From Acidobacteriota bacterium (GTDB lineage: Bacteria > Acidobacteriota > Terriglobia > Acidiferrales > UBA7541), in contig QHYO01000619.1 in NCBI GenBank assembly GCA_003224135.1, positions 1 through 14,164 of the forward strand: a DNA stretch of 14,164 nucleotides. The letters are read 5' to 3'. Numbering within the stretch: position 1 is the first letter of the stretch; the number at the start of each line of letters is the position of its first letter. The notes under the pieces were generated by a model. It was not told where the DNA came from, ran no database searches, and was given only the letters and a program-made list of their open reading frames with translations. The position numbers and the translations under genes are program-made. This document shows positions 8,323 to 14,164 of this stretch, piece after piece.

Positions 8323-9752
8323 ATGTTCAGCGACCGCCGCCGCTTGCTGCCGCTTCTGATTTGTCTACTCGCACCAATCGCGTTATACGCACAGACCGCT
8401 GTCTGCGGGGGTGCGGAGAGATTCCACGCGAGGATGCTCTGCCGTTTCTGTGCGCTCCTCCGACTTCGGAAATCCTCGCGCATGAAGAGCCGGACTCCGT
8501 CATCCTGTTGAACGTGCCTGCAGGAACGACGCTACGTGTCGCAGTGGATCAGAAAGTGCGCATCGCGAAGCCGGGGCAGGCCGTTTCCGCGAAAGTTACA
8601 GAGCCAGTGTACGCATTCGATCAAGCAGTGATTCCCGCAGGCAGCGTGGTCACCGGACGCGTCACGGACATCGATGCAGTTCCTGCGAAGAAAAAAGTGT
8701 TGTCGTACGTAAACGGTAATTTTTCGCCGTCTCACGAATATGACTTGGAATTCGATTCCGTGATTCTCCCCGGTGGCGAACGGCGAAAAATTGCTTCGAG
8801 CGTTTCGCCCGGAATTGCGGAGGCGGTGCACCTGGTTGCAGGAGGCGCGAACGCGAAGAAGCGCAATGCAGCAGCGCGCGCGGCGCAAAATGCGAAACAG
8901 GAAGCCGAAACCAGAGTGCATGACACATTGGACGAAATCAAAGCTCCTGGGAAAATGCACCGTCTGAGGGAAATGCTGCTTGGGCAATCGCCATACCGCA
9001 GACAGTATCTCGAGCCGGGCACGAGGTTCTATGTGTCGTTGAACGAGCAGCTCGATTTTGGAGAGACCACGCGCACGGCCGAACAGCTCGCGCAACTTGG
9101 GAAGGCTCCCGCATCGGACAGCATTTTGCATGCGCGATTCGCAGAGCAGGTGAGTTCGGCGACTGCGCAACGGGGAAACGCCATCACCGCGGTTCTGACT
9201 GAGCCGCTTTTTTCGCAGGATCGGCATCTGTTGCTGCCAGCAAACAGCCGCATCGAGGGCGAAGTAATCAAAGCGAAGCCAGCGCGCAAGCTTCATCATA
9301 ATGGAGACCTTCGCGTCATTTTCAGCCGCATTGAAACGCCGGAAGGAGTGATTCAGCCGATGCAGGGCAGCGTCGAGGGCGTAGAAGCGGACCGCCGCGC
9401 CGGCTTGCGGCTCGACGACGAGGGCGGGGCGCAGGCGACGGACAGCAAGACGCGTTATCTCTCAACGGGAGTTGCATTGCTGCTCGCAGCGGCGGCTTCT
9501 CATCCGGACACCGAACACGGAACAACCGATGCCGCCGGTGACCCGAGCGTGCGCGCGGGTGCCGGCGTTTCGGGTTCGGGGATCACCGGTACGGTGATTT
9601 CGCTGGCGGCCAAATCCCAGCCGGTATCCATGGCGTTCGCGGCATATGGAGCGGGAGCATCCGTGTACAACAACTTTTTGTCGCGCGGGAAAGACGTTGT
9701 ATTTGTGAAAAAACACGCCGCTCGAGATCGGGTTCAGCGAGCCACACGCTAA
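8323..9752 (+). CDS. Exported protein with two TrbI/VirB10-like modules, frameshifted after the signal peptide
   Basis: The start at 8323 has GAGGAG at 8308-8313, nine bases upstream, and encodes a good signal peptide (MFSDRRRLLPLLICLLAPIA, then LYAQ). That frame ends at 8511. The body of the protein lies one frame back and is open from before 8361 to 9752. Adding one G to the run at 8407-8411 joins the two into about 476 residues, reading VCGGCGEIPREDALPF across the joint. The body has two modules with alternating hydrophobic strands and turns such as LNVPAGTTLRV, VIPAGSVVTGRV and LLLPANSRIEGEV, which recall the TrbI/VirB10 beta-barrel. There is no conjugation gene nearby. An Ala/Lys-rich helix and a Gly-rich C-terminal part (GSGITGTVISLA) complete it. 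A TTG at 8361 could in principle start the long frame, but has no export signal. Function unknown; it may be a natural null, a programmed frameshift or a sequencing error. Confidence 0.65.
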
Positions 9753-9767
9753 AGCGGCAACGAAGCC

Positions 9768-10029
9768 TTGAGATACCGCGTCGTGGCCGGGATGCCGCTG
9801 GGGCCATCATGATCGAGAGGGCGCAATATTCCGGCTCGTTGATTACCGCCCGCCTGGCGATGGAATTATCGACGCGCTACTGGGTTCCGACGACCCGCGT
9901 CCCATAGATGACGTCCTGGAAAGAGCCGGCCTTGATTCGTCCGAAGTTCTTGCCAGACCGTTCCATCCCGAGAGGAAGGGGTTGGTGGCGTCGATTGCCG
10001 GAAAACAGTCCCGCAAGATATTATTGTAG
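9768..10029 (+). pseudogene. dprA: Remnant of dprA (DNA processing protein A), 3' part only, broken
   Basis: DprA loads RecA on incoming single-stranded DNA during natural transformation. Only scraps of its C-terminal half remain here, in three frames. From 9768: LRYRVVAGMPLG, matching the RNRIISG region of DprA. From 9803, one frame back: AIMIERAQYSGSLITARLAM, matching VVEAA..SGSLITARLA. From about 9859 to the TAG at 10027-10029, in the third frame: IDDVLERAGLDSSEVLA and then GKQSRKILL, matching the C-terminal winged helix. The part between the SLITARLAM motif and the winged helix, including the AVPG motif, is deleted. The N-terminal two thirds are absent, since the previous gene stops at 9752. 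The place is telling: dprA normally precedes topA in this gene order. Family assignment is from recognised motifs; loss of function is certain for this copy. Confidence 0.82.
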
Positions 10030-10240
10030 GCACAGGCGCACTCTGAATCGTGAGCGCGCGAGCTAAAAGGGATAAGCAATCGTTCCTCCGAACTCGCTGA
10101 ATCCAATGCGCTTAGTGGAATCTCGAAACGCCGAGTGAAACATTAGCGTCACTTCCCGCATCTTCATGTAAGTTAGCGAGAAGGGCACACGCCTCACCTC
10201 AAGGTCTACCAGCTTAGAGATACGGGGTTAAAACAGCAGA
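10030..10240 (+). other. Non-coding stretch between the dprA remnant and topA
   Basis: I see no further dprA similarity, no credible gene and no strong hairpin here. It should contain the topA promoter, but no -35/-10 pair stands out. The topA ribosome site is also poor (TTAAAACAGCAG before the ATG). Confidence 0.4.
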
Positions 10241-12934
10241 ATGGCACGTTCGCTCGTCATTGTAGAGTCGCCGGCAAAGGCGAAGACTATCAATAAGTAT
10301 CTGGGCCGCGACTACATCGTCAAAGCCTCCATCGGCCACGTCCTCGACCTGCCGAAGAGGACCATCGGTATTCGCCTGCCCGACGAACCTGACGAGCAGG
10401 AGGGTCCGCCAAAGAAGAAGGTTCGCGCCAAAAAGGGAAGCAAGAAGGGCAAAGTGAAGCCGGTGCGCAAACCGGTTACGCTCGACGATGTGAAGATTTT
10501 CGAGCCGACGCTGCAGATCATCAACGGCAAGCTGAAAGTCATCAACGACCTACGCAAAGCCGCGAACTCTGCTGATGCGATCTATCTGGCAGGCGACCCT
10601 GACCGCGAAGGCGAGGCGATTTCGGCGCACCTGGCGATGGTGCTCTCGAAGCCGTCGAAATTCGTGGAGCAAGAAGCCAGCGCGCCGCGTTGGAAGAAAA
10701 AGAACGCCAAGCCCGTGCCCGAAGTGGAAGAAAAGGCCGAGCCGAAGAAAGAGATTCCGCCGACCGATCCGAAAAAGATTTTTCGCGTCACCTTCAACGA
10801 AATTACGCCTAAAGCGATTCGTGCGGCGTTCGATCATCCCCGCCAGGTAAATGCTGATCTGGTGGACGCGCAGCAAGCGCGCCGCGTGCTTGACCGCATC
10901 GTGGGCTATAAAATTTCCCCGCTACTGTGGGATAAAGTGCGCCGCGGACTCTCCGCCGGCCGCGTGCAGACCGTTGCGCTGCGCCTGATCGTCGAACGCG
11001 AACAGGAAATTCGCGCGTTCATCCCGCAGGAGTACTGGTCGATTCACGCGATGCTGGATGCGGGCGAGCCGCCGCTGTTCGAAGCGAAGCTTTCGAAGTA
11101 CAAAGGCGAGGACATAGAGATCCACAATCAGGAAGGCGCGGACGCTGTCCTGGCAGCGGTCAACAAGGCCAAGTGGCAAGTGGCCTCGGTTACGCAGAAG
11201 GAAAAGAAACGCAATCCGCCACCGCCGTTCACGACCTCGAAGCTGCAGCAGGCTGCGTACAATCGGTTGCGCTACACCGCCAAGCGCACCATGGCATTGG
11301 CGCAACGCTTGTATGAAGGCGTGGAATTGGGTGAGGAGGGTTCGGTCGCGCTGATTACCTATATGCGCACGGATTCGGTCAGTGTTTCAAGTGATGCGCT
11401 GGCGCAGGTGCGTGAATTGATTCCAGAGCGCTTCGGTTCGAGTTATTTGCCGGAGAAGCCGAACTATTACAAGTCCAAGAAGGATGCGCAGGAGGCGCAC
11501 GAAGCGGTGCGGCCGACTGACGTCTCGCGCGCGCCGGAAGATGTGCGCAAATATCTGGACGACGATGTCTTCAAGCTCTATCAACTGATCTGGCAGCGGT
11601 TTGTGGCTTCGCAGATGCTTCCCGCGATTTTCGATCAGACCACGATTGATATTTCGGCGGGAGATTACACCTTCCGCGCCACCGGCTCAGTGCAGAAATT
11701 TGACGGTTACTTGCGCGTTTATCAGCTGCCCGCTTTGAACGCCGATCGCGACGACGACGAAAAGAGCGACGAAGGCGAAGGCAACGCATTACCGCGCGTA
11801 GCCGAAGGGCAGACGCTAGGGCTTGATGCGATTCGTCCTGAACAGCATTTCACGGAGCCGCCGCCGCGCTACACGGAAGCGACGCTGGTGAAAGATTTGG
11901 AAGAAAAGGGAATCGGTCGGCCTTCCACGTACGCCGCGATTATTTCGACCATCGTTGAACGCGAATACGTGAAAAAGGATCAGGGTCGCTTCACACCGAC
12001 GATGCTGGGCGAGCGAGTCAGTGTGTTGCTGGTGAAAAGTTTTGAGGATGTGTTTGACGTCACCTTTACCGCCCGTCTTGAAGAAGAGCTCGACGAGATC
12101 GAGGATGGCAAGCTGCACTGGCGCGAAGCGGTGAAAGAATTCTGGGAAAAATTTATTGTGGATCTCGATCGCGCGGGCGACGAGATGCTGTCCTACAAAG
12201 CGGGCATACCGACCGGCAAGACCTGTGAAAAGTGCGGCAAGGGCGAACTACTCGAACGCATCAGCCGCCACGGATTTTTCCTGGGCTGTTCGCGCTATCC
12301 GGATTGCGATTTTATTCAGGACCTGTCGCCGGAACTAGGCGAAGAAGGCGACGCCGAAAACAAAGTCGAATATTGCGACAATTGCGGCAAGGAAATGGCC
12401 ATCAAGCGCGGCCGCTTCGGCGTGTTCCTCGCCTGCACGGGATATCCGGATTGTAAGACCACGCGGAGGCTGGTGGAGGGCACGCGCATCGCGCGGCAGC
12501 CTGATGAGCCGCTGGATGAGAAGTGTCCGACATGCGAAAGCGGGCTGGTGAAAAAGCACGGCCGCTTCGGCGAATTCATCGGCTGCTCGGGTTATCCGAA
12601 ATGCAAGTACACGCGGGCGATCACCCTGGGCATCAAATGCCCGAAATGCCATGAAGGTGAATTTGTGCGCCGTGGCAGCGCAGGCCGCGGAGGACGTCCG
12701 CGCATTTTCTACGGGTGCTCACGCTATCCGGTTTGCGATTTTACGACGCCGAACATGCCGATTGCAGAGCCGTGTCCCAAGTGCGGCGCGGATTTCATCG
12801 TCGAGAAAAAATCGAAAATAGGCCTGGTGCGCACCTGCATCAAGGAAGGCTGCGACTGGGAAAAGCTGATCGATGAGTCCGCGCCGCAGGCGAAGCCGGA
12901 AGAGGTCGTCGCTCCTGTCGGCGCGAAGTCCTAA
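10241..12934 (+). CDS. topA: DNA topoisomerase I (type IA)
   Basis: TopA relaxes negative supercoils by cutting and rejoining one DNA strand, balancing gyrase. The 897-residue protein is complete. The Toprim domain shows Glu9 in IVESPAKA and the acidic triad D119-P-D121-R-E123 in DPDREGEA. The catalytic tyrosine is Tyr374 in LITYMRTDS. The C-terminus (residues about 662-871) carries five Cys4 zinc ribbons, for example CEKCGKGELL..CSRYPDC, CDNCGKEM..CTGYPDC and CPTCESGL..CSGYPKC; E. coli TopA has three Cys4 fingers plus ribbon-like domains. Two highly charged insertions sit inside the Toprim region, at residues about 47-79 (Lys-rich) and 143-178 (Lys/Glu/Pro-rich). The ATG start gives the family N-terminus MARSLVIVESP, so the start is safe despite a weak ribosome site. 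It lies between the dprA remnant and xerC. Confidence 0.97.
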   Translation: MARSLVIVESPAKAKTINKYLGRDYIVKASIGHVLDLPKRTIGIRLPDEPDEQEGPPKKKVRAKKGSKKGKVKPVRKPVTLDDVKIFEPTLQIINGKLKVINDLRKAANSADAIYLAGDPDREGEAISAHLAMVLSKPSKFVEQEASAPRWKKKNAKPVPEVEEKAEPKKEIPPTDPKKIFRVTFNEITPKAIRAAFDHPRQVNADLVDAQQARRVLDRIVGYKISPLLWDKVRRGLSAGRVQTVALRLIVEREQEIRAFIPQEYWSIHAMLDAGEPPLFEAKLSKYKGEDIEIHNQEGADAVLAAVNKAKWQVASVTQKEKKRNPPPPFTTSKLQQAAYNRLRYTAKRTMALAQRLYEGVELGEEGSVALITYMRTDSVSVSSDALAQVRELIPERFGSSYLPEKPNYYKSKKDAQEAHEAVRPTDVSRAPEDVRKYLDDDVFKLYQLIWQRFVASQMLPAIFDQTTIDISAGDYTFRATGSVQKFDGYLRVYQLPALNADRDDDEKSDEGEGNALPRVAEGQTLGLDAIRPEQHFTEPPPRYTEATLVKDLEEKGIGRPSTYAAIISTIVEREYVKKDQGRFTPTMLGERVSVLLVKSFEDVFDVTFTARLEEELDEIEDGKLHWREAVKEFWEKFIVDLDRAGDEMLSYKAGIPTGKTCEKCGKGELLERISRHGFFLGCSRYPDCDFIQDLSPELGEEGDAENKVEYCDNCGKEMAIKRGRFGVFLACTGYPDCKTTRRLVEGTRIARQPDEPLDEKCPTCESGLVKKHGRFGEFIGCSGYPKCKYTRAITLGIKCPKCHEGEFVRRGSAGRGGRPRIFYGCSRYPVCDFTTPNMPIAEPCPKCGADFIVEKKSKIGLVRTCIKEGCDWEKLIDESAPQAKPEEVVAPVGAKS

Positions 12935-13031
12935 CCCCCGCCTCAAGCCTACACCTCAAACAGTTAGCGCGGGCAATCCCTATAGAGAGCAACCAAGGTT
13001 TTCCATTCGCTGCTCCACGCCAACACTGCTC

Positions 13032-13037
13032 TATAAT
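13032..13037 (+). promoter_or_regulatory. Possible -10 element for xerC
   Basis: A perfect TATAAT lies 34 bases before the xerC ATG in the 137-base gap after topA. No convincing -35 is seen 16-18 bases upstream. If used, transcription would start near 13044, a few bases before a small upstream ORF, and xerC would be expressed separately from topA. Confidence 0.4.
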
Positions 13038-13048
13038 CGAAGGTATCG

Positions 13049-13075
13049 ATGAAGGGTTTTCGCCGTTCACAATGA
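13049..13075 (+). CDS. Possible 8-codon leader ORF overlapping the xerC start
   Basis: ATG at 13049 encodes MKGFRRSQ and ends at a TGA (13073-13075) that overlaps the xerC ATG as ATGA. GAAGG at 13039-13043 lies five bases before it. The xerC ATG itself lacks a close ribosome site, so a ribosome finishing the short ORF could restart on xerC. If the TATAAT at 13032 is the promoter, however, GAAGG would not be on the message and the leader would be nearly leaderless. Such a short ORF can easily arise by chance. Confidence 0.25.
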   Translation: MKGFRRSQ

Positions 13076-14073
13076 AACAAGCCATTCACAAATATCTTGA
13101 GTATCTGCGATCGGTGAGGAATTCTTCCCCTCACACCATCCTGAATTATGGCAAGGACCTGCAGCAATTCGCCGCCTACCTTTCGCCGCCGGGGGAGAGC
13201 ATTCCTGCGGTCAGTAAAATTACTCATCAGATCATTCGTGAATACGTAGGCCACCTTCACTCGCAAGGACTGCAGAAAAGTTCCATTGCCCGAAAGCTGG
13301 CTTCGTTGCGTTCGTTTTTCAAGCACTGTGTGCGTGAAGGAATGTTGAAGGAAAATCCCGCGCGGCTGGTGCCAACCCCGAAGCTTCCGAAACGGATTCC
13401 TTCGGTTCTTTCGGCGGAGGAAATGAACGGCTTCCTGAATCAACTTGCTGAACCGGCAAAGGTTTCGTCTGGCGGTCGATTGACGGCGCCTCGGGCCGAA
13501 GCTGCGCTCGCAAAGCGCAGTTCATCAGAAGACGAAGATTTGTTGTTACGGCGGGACCGCGCTCTGCTGGAGCTTCTTTACGCTGCAGGTTTGCGCGTCA
13601 GCGAGCTGACCGGACTGAATCTGGCCGACATGGATCGCAGAGAGAAGATGTTGCGCGTGCGCGGCAAGGGCAACAAGGAGCGCATTGTTCCGTACGGCGG
13701 CAAGGCGCAGGAAGCGCTCGAGGCTTATTGGCCGGTTCGCGAACAACTGTTGTTGCAGGCTGGACCGGGGAAGCGACTTCGCGGTCCGACACAGCCCGAA
13801 GCAATCTTTCTAAATTATGCCGGCCGTCGACTGACGCAACGCTCCGTCGGACGCATTGTGAAAAAATACGTTCGGCTCGCGAACGTGAACTGGGATTTGC
13901 ATCCGCACTCGCTGCGGCATGCATTCGCCACACATCTGCTTGCCGATGGCGCCGACCTCCGCGCAATTCAGGAACTGCTCGGCCACCGGTCACTTTCGAC
14001 TACCCAGAAGTACACGCACGCTTCCATCCGCCAGTTGATGGATATCTACGACAAGGCTCATCCTCACGCGTAA
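13072..14073 (+). CDS. xerC: Tyrosine recombinase XerC-type
   Basis: Xer recombinases resolve chromosome dimers at dif near the terminus, acting with FtsK. The 333-residue protein has an N-terminal SAM-like core-binding domain (residues about 1-105, with SPHTILNYGKDLQQFAAYL) and a C-terminal catalytic domain. The catalytic residues are all present: Arg175 (AAGLRVSEL), Lys199 (RGKGNKERIVP), His279 and Arg282 (HPHSLRHAFATHLL), His305 (LLGHRSLSTTQ) and the nucleophile Tyr314 (KYTH). It is about 35 residues longer than E. coli XerC. Most of the excess is a hydrophilic linker insertion at about 130-156 between the two domains. The position after topA matches the dprA-topA-xerC order and favours XerC over a phage or integron integrase. 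XerC versus XerD cannot be told with certainty from sequence alone. The ATG is the only start giving the family N-terminus; its ribosome site is weak. Confidence 0.92.
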   Translation: MKQAIHKYLEYLRSVRNSSPHTILNYGKDLQQFAAYLSPPGESIPAVSKITHQIIREYVGHLHSQGLQKSSIARKLASLRSFFKHCVREGMLKENPARLVPTPKLPKRIPSVLSAEEMNGFLNQLAEPAKVSSGGRLTAPRAEAALAKRSSSEDEDLLLRRDRALLELLYAAGLRVSELTGLNLADMDRREKMLRVRGKGNKERIVPYGGKAQEALEAYWPVREQLLLQAGPGKRLRGPTQPEAIFLNYAGRRLTQRSVGRIVKKYVRLANVNWDLHPHSLRHAFATHLLADGADLRAIQELLGHRSLSTTQKYTHASIRQLMDIYDKAHPHA

Positions 14074-14164
14074 AACTTCGCGCGGAACGCCCTAGGCGAA
14101 AGCTCTCCAACCGAAAAATGGTGCCAGAAAAAAGCGTCACCGGGCGGCGGGATGCAGCAGAGAA
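14074..14164 (+). other. Right-edge segment after xerC; possible start of a further gene at 14118
   Basis: No complete gene fits. An ATG at 14118 opens a frame to the window edge reading MVPEKSVTGRRDAAE, without a convincing ribosome site. I recognise no family in 15 residues, and the minus strand could equally hold the end of a convergent gene. Confidence 0.2.

Noticed and set aside
9843..10106. 87-codon minus-strand frame before topA
   Set aside because: The plus strand here carries the DprA winged-helix remnant, so this is an antisense shadow.
12935..12985. CCCGC...GCGGG pair after topA as a terminator
   Set aside because: The loop is long, the stem short and no T-run follows.
14078..14100. 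TTCGC...GCGAA inverted repeat after xerC as a terminator
   Set aside because: Only five paired bases and no T-run.

Overview
The window carries seven clear protein-coding genes, a frameshifted secreted-protein gene and the decayed remnant of another gene, in moderately GC-rich DNA with short intergenic gaps. Gene content (futalosine-pathway menaquinone synthesis, a large secreted HExxH metalloprotease, a beta-repeat surface protein, a dprA-topA-xerC block) suggests a chromosomal segment of an acidobacterium or similar soil Gram-negative. That assignment is inference from gene types, not from a marker gene. I saw no rRNA, tRNA, CRISPR array or insertion sequence.

Left part (1-4928). The minus strand opens with mqnA (chorismate dehydratase). 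It starts with GTG, has an extended -10 promoter just upstream, and runs off the left edge. Divergent from it is a secreted zinc metalloprotease, whose true start is at 910. A short exported adhesin-like protein with Asn-Gly-Pro repeats follows; its stop lies 6 bases from the stop of a convergent YqaB-like HAD phosphatase.

Middle (5083-9752). One 1036-residue polypeptide joins an APH-type small-molecule kinase, an M23/LytM-like domain and a class-III PLP enzyme that closely resembles the ethanolamine-phosphate / 5-phosphohydroxylysine ammoniophospholyases. Kinase and lyase would catalyse consecutive steps of amino-alcohol breakdown. Next is an exported protein with two TrbI/VirB10-like modules. 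Its signal peptide and its body are in different reading frames, and one extra base in a run of five G would join them.

Right part (9768-14164). The stretch before topA is not empty: it holds the broken 3' end of dprA in three frames with an internal deletion. DNA topoisomerase I (topA, with five zinc ribbons) and the tyrosine recombinase xerC follow, which restores the dprA-topA-xerC order known from other bacteria. The last 91 bases hold no complete gene.

The most noteworthy points are the dprA remnant, the frame break in the secreted protein, the three-domain kinase-M23-lyase fusion and the exact 18-residue repeat in the adhesin-like protein. I did not find convincing evidence of a wholly new defence or mobile system.
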